From the NCBI GenBank assembly GCA_021495925.1, contig JAKEKT010000075.1, positions 62,001 through 126,000 on the forward strand: a stretch of 64,000 bases of DNA, given 5' to 3'. The notes under the pieces are model-generated. The model had not been told where the DNA came from. It searched no databases and saw nothing but the letters and a program-made list of their open reading frames with translations. Source of the stretch: Diplodia intermedia. Its lineage: Eukaryota > Ascomycota > Dothideomycetes > Botryosphaeriales > Botryosphaeriaceae. Position 1 is the stretch's first letter. The number at the start of each line of letters is the position of its first letter. The translations under genes were made by a program, and so were the position numbers. This document shows, one piece after another, positions 42,164 to 54,328 of the stretch.

Positions 42164-44996
42164 ATGGCTCTCTACCAGGCTATGGTCAAGTCTGTTCTCT
42201 CCGGTGACACCGTCGTCCTGCACAACGTGAACAACCCGAAGCAGGAGCGCGTCCTGAGTCTCGCTTTCGTCTCCGCCCCCAGGATAAGGAGGGAGGGCGA
42301 TGAGGTAGGTAGCACCCTTTCCGAAGCCATCTTGTGCCTCTGTACCGCAGGCTCGACTCGAGTTGCGCATGCACTACCTACGCCAATTGTCAACGTTTCC
42401 ATCCATAAGAACCATGCTGACGCTTTTTTTCTGCAACAGCCCTTCGCCTTTGAATCTCGCGAATTCCTGCGCCGCATCCTGGTTGGCAAGGTCGTGCAAT
42501 TCAAGGTTCTGTACACCATCCCGACCACGAAGCGCGACTATGGTATCATCAGCCTACCCGGTGGCCTGATGCTCCCCGACGCCGCAATTGCTGAGGGCTG
42601 GGTCAAGCTCCGCGACGACGCCGACCGCAAGAACGATGCCGATTCGTCGCAAGCGATAGTACAAAAGCTTGAGGTCCTCGAAGCGCGCGCCAAGGCCGAC
42701 TCGAAGGGTGTCTGGTCCGATACTCCGAGCCGCCTCGAGACTTCGTACGACTTGCCTGATGCCAAGAGCTTCGTTGAGCAGAATAAGGGCAAGGATATCG
42801 ACTGTAAGAGACCTCAAAAATGAAGTGCTTCAGAACTGATCCGCTAACTTGGGAACAGCCATTGTGGAGAAGGTCCTCAGTGGCGACCGTCTCATTGCGC
42901 GCCTACTTCTATCACCGACCAAGCACGTGCAAACCATGACGCTCATCGCTGGCATCCGCGCACCATCGACGAAGCGTGTAAACCCCTCAGACGGCAAGGA
43001 ACAGCCCGCCGAACCTTTTGGCGAAGAAGCGCAACAGTTCATCGAAAGCCGCCTGCTGCAACGTACTATCAAGTTCACTCCTCTCGGCGTGAGCCCGCAA
43101 AACCAGATTGTCGGCTCCGTGAAGCACCCTCAGCGTGGAAACGTTGCGCCCTTCTTGCTCGAGGCTGGTCTCGCACGGTGCATGGACCAGCATACTACAC
43201 TCTTGGGCGCTGAAATGGGAAAGCTGAGGCAGGCTGAGAGAACCGCCAAGGAGAACAGGGCAGGTGTTTTCCAGGGCCACGTCGCTCCCAAGCAGAGCAC
43301 CGCGGGAGCAGTCGAGGTTGTAGTCAGCAGGATCCAGAGTGCGGACACTCTCTTCCTGCGCAACAAGGCAGGTGCTGAGAAGCGCGTCAATCTGAGCAGC
43401 GTCAGACAGCCCAAGCCTTCGGACCCCAAGCAAGCGCCCTGGCAAGCGGAGGCCAAGGAGTTCCTTCGCAAGCGTCTCATCGCCAAGCACGTCAAGGTCA
43501 GGACTGATGGCAAGCGACCTCCCTCGGACGGCTATGAAGAGCGTGAGATGGCCACTGTCACCTTCAACGACAAGAACGTCGCCTTGCTCCTGGTCGAGAA
43601 TGGTTACGCCTCTGTGATCAGGCACCGCGCAGACGACTCGGACCGCAGCCCCATCTACGACGATCTGCTCCTTGCTGAGCAAGAAGCCCAGCAAGAGGGC
43701 CGTGGTATGTGGGCTGCAAAGCCCCCGGCCACCAAGGCATACGTGGACTACTCGGAGAGCTTGGAGAAGGCGAAGAGGCAGCTTACTCTGCTCTCTAGGC
43801 AGAGGAAGGTTCCCGCCATCGTTGACTTCGTCAAGTCCGGCTCGCGCTTCACTGTGCTCGTCCCCCGTGAGAACGCCAAGCTTACTTTGGTCCTTTCCGG
43901 CATCCGCGCTCCTAGGTCGGCTAGGAACCCGAACGAGAAGAGCGAACCTTTCGGTCAGGAGGCGCACGACTTCGCTAACAAGCGTTGCCAGCAGCGTGAC
44001 GTTGAAATCGACGTCGAGGACTGCGACAAGGTCGGAGGTTTCATTGGCACGCTCTACGTCAACCGCGAGAGCTTCGCCAAGGTCCTGGTTGAAGAGGGTC
44101 TTGCCTCCGTCCACGCCTATTCCGCTGAGAAGTCTGGTAATGCTACCGAGCTCTTCGCCGCGGAGAAAAAGGCCAAGGAGGGCCGTAAGGGCATGTGGCA
44201 CAGCTGGGATCCGTCGCAGGATGAGGAGGACGAGGGAACTCCTTTCGAGGCAGTTTCCAACGGTGCTAACGGCAGTGGCGAGCCGGCGGAGCGCCGCAAG
44301 GACTTCCGCGACGTCATGGTCACCCATGTGGATGAGGAGACCTGCCGCCTGAAGCTGCAGGAGGTTGGAGCTGGCACCACGGCTCTCACGGATCTCATGA
44401 ACGCCTTCCGCAGCTTCCACCTCAACAAGGCCAATGACAGGCCGGTGGAGCAGGTTAAGGCCGGTGACTTCGTATCGGCGAAGTTCACTGAGGATGAGGA
44501 GTGGTACCGCGCCAGGGTCCGCCGCAATGACCGTGAAGCCAAGAAGGTCGAGGTTCTTTACATCGACTACGGCAACTCGGAGACCATCCCTTACAGCCGC
44601 CTCCGCCCTCTCGACGCCAAGTTCAGCACTCAGAGCCTCAAGCCCCAGGCTGTCGACGCTGTCCTTTCTTTCACGCAATTCCCCACCTCCACCGACTACC
44701 TTCGCGACGCTGTTGACTTCATCGGTCAGGAGACCGCTGGGCGCCAGATGGTCGCCAACGTCGACCATGTACAGGACAACACGCTCTACGTCACTTTGTT
44801 CGATGTCGCAAGCAACAACTCGACTGAGACTGTGAACGCGGACATCATTTCCGGTGGTTACGCCATGGTCCCGAGGAAGCTCAAGGCTTGGGAGCGCTCG
44901 GCCTCCGACATCCTGAAGTCTCTGAAGCAGAAGGAAGAGGAAGCCAAGGCCGACAGGAAGGGCATTTGGGAGTACGGTGACCTTACCGAGGACTAA
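42164..44996 (+). CDS. snd1: Tudor staphylococcal nuclease (SND1/p100-like)
   Basis: Exons 42164..42304, 42440..42803, 42859..44996 give 880 residues, the usual length. The protein has four tandem SNase-like (OB-fold) domains. Domains start around VKSVLSGDTVVL, VEKVLSGDRLIA, VVVSRIQSADTLF and VDFVKSGSRFTV, each with a GIRAP- or SVRQP-like segment and a KGVW/GMW-type end. A Tudor domain follows (AGDFVSAKFTEDEEWYRARV, VLYIDYGNSE), then a partial fifth SNase piece at the C-terminus (KADRKGIWEYGD). In other eukaryotes Tudor-SN binds RNA and methylated partners and works in RNA stability, splicing and stress granules; nuclease residues are often degenerate. The antisense strand is also open for 593 codons, but that is a composition effect. 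Confidence 0.96.
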
Positions 44997-45880
44997 ACAG
45001 GTCTCTCTTCTTGTCAGTCGTGAAAAAGTGGAGGTAAAAACAACTTATGTATTAATTCGTGCGTGAGGAAAACGTGTAAGGATGGGAAGTACGACCTATA
45101 AAAGAAAACGGGTGGTGATTCTTCTTTTTCTTCTTCTTTTCCTGTTTTGTAGGAATTCATGGGTTATTGACGGCTACTGTTTTTGTGTGCATATACCCCT
45201 CATCCGAAGAGTGGTGATTGGTAGGGACAGGCGGTGGTTGGATGGGGGTGCGCTTCCTTTGCATAGCTGCATGATGGACTCATGGAGATGCGATTGAAAG
45301 GCAGGTGTGCAGCCTGCATCTGACAGTAATATGGAACTGAAAAGTTGTCTTTTTTTCGAATCTGTTCTTGATTGCGTGACTGGTTAGTCACAAGGTGAAT
45401 GGCATGCAATCGGTACGACAAGTACTTATTTCAAATGAAAGGTCGGGACATGGCCAGGACGTCTGAGGCCGGGATGTGGGTAGGAAATACATCTGGGATG
45501 AAGGAGATTCGTATGTATTTTTTCTAACAGCAAGTCGATGACTGGGATTATGACATGATAGGGGAGTCCCAGGGCGTATGGCAATTGTTAAATATATTTG
45601 TTGACTTTCGATTGTTCATGACACTCTTCGTCTTGGCCGACAGCCATTGCCAGAGTCCGCAGGCATAGGTGATCACCGCCTTCCGTAATGGGCTAGCGCG
45701 GGGCACGGCCAGTATGACGCCGAACCCATGAATTTTTTGAGAATCAACACCCGCATGTCGCGTTGCCACACCTCGAAGAATCCCCGCCGATCCTCCAAAA
45801 TTTTAACAATCTAGGGGTAGCAGATCTTAGGAATTAACCGCCGAAGCACATTTTCTCCACATCGAGCCAATTTCGCCATC
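44997..45880. other. Intergenic region
   Basis: 3' flank of SND1 and promoter of RIO1. Nothing was recognised. Confidence 0.6.
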
Positions 45881-47701
45881 ATGGCATCGCAGGAGGTTTC
45901 TCCAGCGGCCGCACACGAGCCCACGCACGAGTACGCCCCCCACCAAGGCTATGAACCCGAGGCCGACGGCGGTGTGTCCCTCTCCACCGCACCCCAGCCA
46001 GAGGAGATGCAACAGCCCGCGGACGGCGAAAAGGAATTCTCGGACGGCGACGACTACGACGACATCTTCGAGGACGCCTCGGATGAGGAAGCGGACGACG
46101 AATTCGCCGCCGACGCGCTCGGTTCCGCGAACCCCAACGACTTCACGAAATCCTACAACCGGCAGCGCAAGCTGAACGACCCGGCGGTGCCGGCGGCGTA
46201 CAAGCCCAAGACGAACCCGCAAGGCGCGGCGCCCAAGCCGTCGGCCAACACCAAGACGGCCATCGACGACCAGATCCGGTCGCTGTCGGTGCACGCGAGC
46301 AAGATCCGACTCGACGACTCGCGCTACGGGGGCGGCGGCGGCAGCGGCAACGGCAAGGGCAGCGGCAGGAACGACGACGGCGGCAAGGACAGGGCGGACC
46401 GGGCGACGTCGGAGCAGGTGCTGGACCCGCGCACGCGCATGCTGCTGCTGCAGATGATCAACCGCGGCATCGTCAGCGAAATCCACGGCTGCGTGTCGAC
46501 GGGCAAGGAGGCCAACGTGTACCACGCGCTCTCGCTGCCCGAGGACGAGGACGCGCCGCCCGTCCACCGCGCCATCAAGGTGTACAAGACCAGCATCCTG
46601 GTGTTCAAGGACCGCGACAAGTACGTGACGGGCGAGTTCCGCTTCCGCGGCGGCTACAGCAAGAGCAACAACCGGGCCATGGTCAAGGTGTGGGCGGAGA
46701 AGGAGATGCGCAACCTCAAGCGCCTGCACGCGGCGGGCATCCCGTGCCCGCAGCCGCTGCACCTGCGGCTGCACGTGCTGGTCATGGGCTTCGTGGGCGA
46801 CCGCAAGGGCTGGCCGGCGCCGCGGCTGCGCGACGTGCCCGCCGACCTGGGGCTGAGCGACGCCGACGAGATCGAGCGCCGGTGGCGCGACCTGTACCTG
46901 GAGCTGCTGTCGTACATGCGGCTGATGTACCAGGTGTGCCGGCTGGTGCACGCGGACCTGAGCGAGTACAACCTGCTCTACCACGACGGCCGGCTGTGCG
47001 TCATCGACGTCTCGCAGTCGGTCGAGCACGACCACCCGCGCGCGCTCGAGTTCCTGCGCATGGACATCAAGAACGTCGCCGACTTCTTCCGCGGCGGCCA
47101 GCGCGGCGTCGACACCCTCCCCGACCGCGCCGTCTTCGCCTTCATCACCAACCCCGCCGCCGCCGGCAGCGGCAGCACCGACATGGCCGGCATGCGCGAC
47201 GCGCTCGAGGAGCTGCACCGCGCGCGGGCCGAGCGGGGCGAGGCCGCCGCCGAGGGCGAGGACGCCGGCAGCATCCCCGACGACGAGGTCGACAACGAGG
47301 TCTTCCGCAAGCAGTACATCCCCCAGACCCTCGAGCAGGTCTACGACGTCGAGCGCGACGCCGAGCTCGTCGGCGCCGGCAAGGGCGACTCGCTCGTCTA
47401 CCAGAACCTGCTCGCCGGCACGACGAAGGAGGGCGCCGCCGCCGCCACCACCGGGGGCCGGGATGGCGAGGATGGCGAGGACGACGACGAGGACGAGGAC
47501 AGCAGCTCGGGAGGAGAAGACGGGGAGAAGGAGTGGCGCGACAAGGGCCCGCCGCGCGGCAAGCGCTTCGAGGACAAGGAGGACAAGAAGGCGCACAAGC
47601 TGGCGGTCAAGGAGGAGAAGCGCGAAAAGCGGAAGACGAAGATGCCCAAGCACGTCAAGAAGAGCTTGGTCAAGAGCACCGGAAAGGGCCATAAGAAATG
47701 A
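45881..47701 (+). CDS. RIO1: RIO1 atypical protein kinase (40S ribosome maturation)
   Basis: Single exon, 606 residues. The P-loop STGKEANV (206-213), ATP-binding Lys233 in AIKVYK, catalytic HADLSEYN (Asp359) and metal-binding IDVSQSVEHDHP (Asp376) mark RIO1. RIO1 acts late in cytoplasmic 40S maturation by releasing assembly factors from pre-40S particles. The N-terminus is acidic (EFSDGDDYDDIFEDASDEEA), with a Gly/Ser linker before the kinase. The C-terminus is highly acidic then lysine-rich (KMPKHVKKSLVKSTGKGHKK), as in yeast Rio1, where it aids nuclear transport and ribosome binding. Third-position GC is extreme, which opens long frames on both strands. It converges on ATG17. Confidence 0.97.
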   Translation: MASQEVSPAAAHEPTHEYAPHQGYEPEADGGVSLSTAPQPEEMQQPADGEKEFSDGDDYDDIFEDASDEEADDEFAADALGSANPNDFTKSYNRQRKLNDPAVPAAYKPKTNPQGAAPKPSANTKTAIDDQIRSLSVHASKIRLDDSRYGGGGGSGNGKGSGRNDDGGKDRADRATSEQVLDPRTRMLLLQMINRGIVSEIHGCVSTGKEANVYHALSLPEDEDAPPVHRAIKVYKTSILVFKDRDKYVTGEFRFRGGYSKSNNRAMVKVWAEKEMRNLKRLHAAGIPCPQPLHLRLHVLVMGFVGDRKGWPAPRLRDVPADLGLSDADEIERRWRDLYLELLSYMRLMYQVCRLVHADLSEYNLLYHDGRLCVIDVSQSVEHDHPRALEFLRMDIKNVADFFRGGQRGVDTLPDRAVFAFITNPAAAGSGSTDMAGMRDALEELHRARAERGEAAAEGEDAGSIPDDEVDNEVFRKQYIPQTLEQVYDVERDAELVGAGKGDSLVYQNLLAGTTKEGAAAATTGGRDGEDGEDDDEDEDSSSGGEDGEKEWRDKGPPRGKRFEDKEDKKAHKLAVKEEKREKRKTKMPKHVKKSLVKSTGKGHKK

Positions 47702-48493
47702 GCTAGCGAGATGATACGGGCGATTTTTCTCGTTTCTTCCCCTTTTCCTCTCGTATCTTTTTTTTTTTTTTCGCTTTTTTCGTTAATCCCATGGGTTGGT
47801 TCTCTACGGAAGAAAGGTCCTTATGATGTTTGGAAAAAAAAAAGGTTGGGGGTGTGCTAAAGACGGGGCGGGGGAAAATAAAAACGGTCTGGCATTGTTG
47901 CATCCACGAAGGCGTTAAAACGTGTCTTTTCTTCCTGGGAAACATGCTACACCGCAGCTGAACGAGGCATATGGGTTGGTCATGGTCGGATTTTTTTTTC
48001 CTCTTTCTTTTTTTCTATTTCTGCCGTATCCAGACAGATGGTTGCCCAGGAAAGGGTATATAGCGCGCGTATACAGGAAATGTGTGCTCAAGTCATTCTC
48101 GGTCTATACAAGAGGTTCAAAAAAAAAAAAAAAAAAGATAGCTGCGCTCGAGCGCCGATGCGGCATCCAATCTATCTTTGCTGCAGGAGATGAGTAGTGA
48201 TTCCATTATTCGCCTGTGTTCAGTCCTTTCCGTGTTCTATTCCACATGCACCTTCATTCGCCACAAACTGTGAGGTCAGCCCACTTCTCGTTGCACCCAC
48301 AGTTAAGATAGCGTTGAAGCTGTTCCCCGGATCTCATACTCTGGACGGTCTAGCCGAATACTTGCGTCCTGGTCAATGCTTCAACTGCCCCTGTACGGTG
48401 GCTTTGGGCTGTAATCAGACTGTCGCTGTGCACGTATATCAAACCAACATACCCGTCCCCGGATTGCTCGAAAAATTTCGAGTTGCTCACTCA
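47702..48493. other. Intergenic region between convergent RIO1 and ATG17
   Basis: Contains homopolymer tracts (T13 near 47,759, A11 near 47,836, A17 near 48,119) typical of 3' flanks. No gene was seen. Confidence 0.6.
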
Positions 48494-50214
48494 TCACGCC
48501 CGCCGCTCCTCCATGCGGCGGATGGCTCCGTCGACCACATCGTCCGGAAGCGAGGGGATGCTGATGTCCCGGATGCGTCTTTCCATTTCCTCGACCTCGG
48601 CCTGTTGCCTGCTCTGCTTGTCTCTGGTCATTGTTGCGGAGGGCGCCGTCTCGCGGTCGGCCGACATCACGAGCTCGTAGCGAGGAGGCGGATCTACCAG
48701 GCCGGGCCAAATGTCTGAGGGCAGGTGTTCGCCCTGCGTAATGTGAAAAGTATTGCGCGCGGCGAGGTCATCTTAGAAATGGGTCAATATCCATGTTTCT
48801 CTTTTGGATCGTGGGACCTCCACGAGGGAAATGCTCAAACTTCAACATGCGTGATCACTTACCTTCGTAGAGCCGCTCGATCTTTCTCAGGGCGTCCCGT
48901 GCATATTGCTCCATCTTTATTCTCACCGACCTCCTCCTATCCACCTCGACGAGCAATCCATCGTACGCATCCAAGAATCCGTCGTAGAACTCTCGAAGAC
49001 CTTCAAGAGCCAATACGCCCTCTTCAATCTTGGTTTTCTCCTCTCCCCACCGCGCCTGGAAGGTGCGGCAACTGGCAAGGTATTCGGGAACTTCTTTGCC
49101 AACATCGACCATGAGACGGAAAGCCTGGAGATGTGCCGAGTATGCTGCCTGAAGGGCCTCAATGTGGCCGGCCATCTCAGCCGCAAGGCCTTCCATATCG
49201 GCCACCCGGTCCCGAATTTCTGCCACTACGTCGTCAACTTCTGCTGCATCATTCGCCAGAACGGCTAGCATGTCTGCGCGTTCGGCCTCCGTCATCGGCG
49301 GCGGAGGTGGGGCATCTGGTCTCAGGCTCGCGACATCGATGTCCAGTTGGTCGAGGTTGACATGCAGGTTCGGGTCTAGGTCGTGGGGCAGATCGTTCGA
49401 GCTCGGCAGGGGAGATTCGTCAGACGCGGCTCGCGTCGCCGCCTCGTTGCCTCCTTCCGTGTGTTTGAGCGCGGTGACGCAGAGATCGTAATGCCGGACG
49501 AGGGATTGGAGGAGAGAGGCCGTTTCGGTGGCATGACCTTCGAGCTGGCGGAACGAGGGCGGCAGGGGCGAGGGCGAGGGATCTGGAGGCGGTGGACAGG
49601 TGTCGATGGCATCATCAAGGCGTGCCAGCGATGCTCCGAACGCGTCGATCGTCTCTGTAAGCACCGAGTCTGCCTCGCTGCGGCGGTCTATGCAGCCGCG
49701 GAGAGAAGCTTCGAGATCCTTGACGCTAGACGAGTCGATGAAATCGAACAGATATTTCTGGGGCGTGCCCGGCGGCTGGAGGGTGGTGTGGATCGGTGTT
49801 TCCTTCAGCAGGTGGAGAGTGTTGTGCAGATGGTGCGACGACTCGTCGAGGCTGGCCAGCATTTCCTGGGGCTGTTAGCATCAGGCGGTCCACAACTAGC
49901 CAAGGTGGGATTATGGGTACCTGGAACTCGTCGTGGCCCTCGACACCCACCATATCCACCCCATAGCGCAGTGTTCTCAGCGTCTTGGTCTGTTCCTCGA
50001 GGCCGCGGCCGAGGAAGGCTATCTTGCTGGTGAGCACGGCGTCGACTTCCAGCAGCTGGCGGGCCTGGGTGACGACCTCGTTGGCGCGCCAGACATGGTG
50101 GATAGAGGCCAGGGAGCGCTTGGCGCTGACGAAGTGGGCAACGAGCTGTTCGAGGGACGGCGGGCCGTTGTCGAGACTGCCAATCGAGGCAGCCGGGGAC
50201 TGCGGGGACGCCAT
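48494..50214 (-). CDS. ATG17: Autophagy protein Atg17
   Basis: Exons complement(48494..48771, 48863..49865, 49921..50214), introns of 91 and 55 nt, 524 residues. Atg17 is the crescent-shaped helical scaffold of the Atg1 kinase complex at the pre-autophagosomal site. Near the N-terminus, SLEQLVAHFVSAKRSLASIH and HVWRANEVVTQARQLLE match the family; KYLFDFIDSSSVKDLEASL follows. Long helical heptad-rich segments continue, and the last exon has the C-terminal GEHLPSDIWPGL plus a final basic helix ending RRMEERRA. A Pro-rich loop (TCPPPPDPSPSPLPPSF) and an acidic linker are inserted between helices. It shares an 806-nt divergent promoter region with the sulfur controller. Confidence 0.93.
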
Positions 50215-51020
50215 AACGGGAGCTATGATGTCATGCAGGGGGACGGGGAGCCGGTGGTGTTGCTAGGACATGGATGGCGGGCTCGCGTGCTGGCAGGCAG
50301 CACGGCGGTGTGCTTTAGCTGTGGTGAGCTGCTTGGTGTTGGCGACGGCGCGCGTGCATTGGCGTAGGTTGAGCGGCAGGACCCTGGTACATACCCCGGA
50401 CTGACGACTTAGCCGGATCGGCGGCGGGCGGTCAAGCGCGGGAGACGGCGGCCGCACGCCGCGCCGACGGAAGCCGCGATGCTCGAAACTTGAACGCTGG
50501 AGGCCGGAAATGAACGCCGCAACCGCGGTCGCGCAAGGACGGTGCGCTGCGAGACATGTCCGAAACTACGGGAGCGCGCAGACACAGGCTCGTCACCTCA
50601 TTAGCCACGCGGCTGGCGAACGAAGTTTGCACCGCGGTGGCCGAGACCGCGACGATGACTTGATTGCACGTGACTTGCACCATCGCCGCGACGATTGCGT
50701 GCTTGAACCGCTCGGGCCTCGCAACCTCCAGCACGCCACTGATCCTCTATACTGCCTGTACCGCCCTGCGCCAATCCGCAATAAAGGCCGCGCCCGCCTG
50801 CAGCTGTCGTGCCACGCCCCTGGGGAGCACACAATAGTAGCCTTCTGCGTTGGCCCACGGCGCAGCCCTCGCATCGCCTCCATCCGCCCAACGTCGGCCC
50901 TCGCACGCCATTCCCTCCGCCAATCTCGACAGCGTTCCCGCATGGCCTGAACCACGTCTCAAACTCTAATACCTCCTTGCGCCGCCGCTCCCGATCAGTG
51001 CGCCCGTCACAACCCCAACA
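50215..51020. promoter_or_regulatory. Divergent promoter of ATG17 and the sulfur controller
   Basis: An 806-nt region between two starts. On the plus strand, a minimal upstream ATG-GCC-TGA frame (50942..50950) precedes the sulfur controller start by 70 nt. No core element could be identified with certainty. Confidence 0.5.
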
Positions 51021-53339
51021 ATGGCGCAGAGCTCGCAACCGCCCGCGGCCTCGACGTCGCTCTTCCACGACCCGCACGCGCCACCTGCCAGGAGGCTCTC
51101 GCTGCGCCATCCACCCCAAAAGGAGCTGGCAGACGTGTCGCAGACCCAGCACCGCGACGGCCTGTCCTGGGAACACGACCTCCACGACCGCCCGCGCTCG
51201 CGACACCACCTTGGCAGCGAAGAGGCAGACAAGGAGGCCGAGGACAAGGACGACTCGATATCCATCTCCTCCACCAGCAAGCAGGCCGCGAAGACGGTTC
51301 AGCCGTTTCTGGCTCAACACATTCCCAACCAGTACAATCCCCTCGGAAACAACCCGGAGCCCAGGATCATGAGCAACAAGTCAAACACGAAATACTGCTA
51401 CCGCCATCGCCCCGATGTCAAATGCAGGAGGCAGGTCAACGAGCCGTCCATGGAGCAGCTGCAGAAGGTGTGCTATTGCCTATCAATCCTAAATTGAATC
51501 CTACTGACAATCCACGAGGAGCTTGCGACGCTGTCCCAATCCGACCAGCAGGGCATCGCCCATGTCTGGTCCCTTTTCTCCGCTGCCCCCGCAAAACACC
51601 GCAACCTCATGCTCCAGGGCATCCTTGCCCAATGCTGTTTCCCTCAACTTTCCTACGTTTCTGCCGCCGTCCGCGATCTAATCAAGATTGACTTCCTCGC
51701 CGCCCTCCCTCCGGAGCTTGGCTTCAAGATCCTCTGCTACCTGGATACCACCTCGCTGTGCAAAGCCTCTCAAGTCAGCCGGCGATGGCGGCAGCTTGCC
51801 GACGATGACGTGGTTTGGCACAAGATGTGCGAGCAGCACATTGACCGCAAGTGTACCAAGTGTGGCTGGGGCTTACCGCTCCTTGAGGCCAAGAGGTTGC
51901 GGACCGAGAAGCGCCAAATGCAGCTCAGAGCGACGGGGAGAGGATTGAACGAACTGGCCGAGCCGTCAAGCGAGTCCAACGTTGCCGATGCCGCATCTCG
52001 GACTGCCAGCCCCAGCCCCGGACCCAGCAACCTGAAGCGACGCATCTCCGAAGGCTCCTCGGGCAGCACTGCTAAACGGGCCTGCACTGCCGGGCCTAGC
52101 TCAGATGCACAAGACGTTGCATTCCAGCCACGCACCAAGCGGCCATGGAAAGATGTCTACAAGGACCGTTTCAAGGTCGGCACCAACTGGAAGTACGGTC
52201 GCTGCAGTACGAAAATACTGCGCGGCCACACCAACGGCATTATGTGCTTGCAGTTCGACGACAACATCCTCGCAACCGGCTCTTACGACGCCACCATCAA
52301 GATCTGGGACATCAACACCGGCGAAGAAATCCGGACACTCACCGGGCACACGGCGGGGGTGCGGTGTCTGCAGTTCGAAGACAACCGGCTGTTCAGTGGC
52401 GGCCTTGATCGTACCATCCGCCTGTGGAACTGGAAGACCGGTGAACTGCTCCGAACTTTCCCCGGCCACACGGGGGGCATCGTTTCGCTCCACTTTGCCA
52501 ATAACATTCTCGCGACTGGATCCATGGACCACACCATTCGGGTTTGGAACTTTCCCGATAAGGCCACCTTCAACCTCAAGGGCCACACGGATTGGGTCAA
52601 TGCGGTTAAGATCGACGGGTCTTCACGTACTATTTTCTCAGCATCTGATGACTGCACCGTCAGGCTGTGGGACCTGGACACAAAGCGCTGCTTGAAGACC
52701 TTCCACGGCCATGTTGGGCAGGTCCAGCAGGTGCTGCCAATGCCGCCGGAGTTCGAGCTGGACGATGAGGAAGCCGACCCTCACTCGGATCACGATCATG
52801 AGCCAGACACTCCTGAAGCTGATTCTCAAAACATGCTGCGATACTTCAACGGCCCCATCACCCCTCCTTACGCTTCAGACGAGTCAAAGGCCTTCTACCC
52901 TGACCAGCCACAACGCCCACAGCCGCCGCGCTACATGATTACCGGTGCTCTCGACGGCACCATTCGCTTGTGGAGCGTGGCAACAGGCCGCTGTCTTCGC
53001 ACCTTCTTCGGCCACGTTGAAGGTGTGTGGGCTGTTGCAGCTGATACCCTGCGTCTTGTCTCTGGTGCCGAAGACCGCATGGTCAAGGTGTGGGATCCGC
53101 GAACGGGCCGCCATGAACGGACTTTCACTGGACACGCCGGCCCCGTAACGTGCATCGGCCTGAGCGACTCCAAGCTTGTTTCTGCAGGCGAGGATTGCGA
53201 GGTCCGCATCATGAGTTTCGGCTGCGGCGGCGAGCACGGTGTAACCACGATCGGTCCCGCTCGGGAACGCACGGAAGACGCGGTGGCGGGGGAGACTGAC
53301 GCCAGCCAAACCCCAGAACCCACGGCTGGAGAGGTGTAA
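51021..53339 (+). CDS. sconB: F-box/WD40 sulfur metabolite repression controller (sconB/Met30/scon-2)
   Basis: Exons 51021..51467 and 51519..53339, 755 residues. It is the substrate receptor of an SCF ubiquitin ligase that turns off the sulfur bZIP activator when sulfur is plentiful. After a disordered N-terminus, TKYCYRHRPDVKCRRQ and PSMEQLQKELATLSQSDQQ are sconB hallmarks, followed by HVWSLFSAAPAKHRNLMLQG. The F-box (about 206-252: DFLAALPPELGFKILCYLD, CKASQVSRRWRQL) is followed by CTKCGWGLPLLE. Seven WD40 repeats run from ILRGHTNGIMCLQFDDN to the end; the penultimate pair is separated by an acidic insert (DDEEADPHSDHDHEPD). A minimal upstream ORF may tune translation. Divergent to ATG17. 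Confidence 0.97.
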
Positions 53340-54328
53340 TCCAGCACTTGATGATTCGGCCCTGCTCTTGGCAGGTTCTTTCTATATTCTTGTACAAACA
53401 TTTTGACAAGGGCGAACGATGCCCATGTTTTACTACTACTGTCACATCCGATCGTCGTACCTTCAAGCGAGGCGCTCACTTCTTTTTTCGGGGCACTTAG
53501 GGAAAATGGTATAGCAGGAGTTTCTTCTTTTGGGATAGCGGCGCGGGATTTGTTACTACTGCGCTTTTTGGCTCTCGGCTTGCTCGCACTTGGAAGGAAG
53601 GAGGGGATGGAAGGCAAGGGAGGTCACGTTTCGCAGCCAATGAGCATGAATTCATATCGGGATACCCGGAAGGTAGCATTATACGAAGGATGGGTGGAAT
53701 CACTCGCGAATATTACACGTTGAACGGAAGAACCTAATGTCTTGGGATGCTTGCAAATGTGTGTGTTTGTGCATATGGCAGTTGCCGGGTGGACGGGTAT
53801 GTATGGCTTGGATGTTCGCGGATGCGCGCATGTGAAACAAAAGCATGGAGATGGCGCCAACGCCCGGCTGTCGGAGATCTGCCTCCTTCCAGGATGAGGT
53901 CAGATGCAAGGGTTGTTGGAATAGCAGTGTGACTGCGAAAGCCGGCAGGAGTTGGCAGCAGCGCAGGTGGTCTTTGCCAGCATCTTGATAAGAGAGATCC
54001 ACGCGGCAACGCCGCCGTATCGTGGTGGCTTTTCCGTTTGGTTATCTGCGGCGCTCGACCCGCAAGATAATGATAAGGGGAGCGGTGGGAGCTCCGGTCT
54101 GACGGCTGCTTCCTCGAAGGTGTGATTGTGCTTGGATATTGGGCAATATCACTGCATTCTTGCACCAGCCGGCTGAGATCAAGATGACCATTTTGCGTTA
54201 GATGGGCGCACACGGACGGTCGATAGGTGGTGGCTGTGTCATGATCATGAGCATCCTGACGGTGTCCGTACGCGTAGATGAGCCACGCAAGCTAGAACGG
54301 TACTTTGCTCGACGTACCTATGTAGTTG
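53340..54328. other. Intergenic region downstream of the sulfur controller
   Basis: 3' flank and about 0.8 kb with short frames. No gene or repeat was recognised. Confidence 0.5.

Noticed and set aside
42987..44768. Minus-strand 593-codon frame over Tudor-SN
   Set aside because: Antisense shadow; the plus strand carries clear SNase and Tudor domains.
45827..47692. Minus-strand 621-codon frame over RIO1
   Set aside because: Antisense to a kinase with all catalytic residues; Val/Leu/Ala-rich shadow.
48197..48718. Plus-strand 173-codon frame at the ATG17 3' end
   Set aside because: Overlaps the conserved last exon of ATG17 on the other strand.
53734..54213. 159-codon minus-strand frame
   Set aside because: Starts with GTG, no domain, and composition like intergenic DNA.
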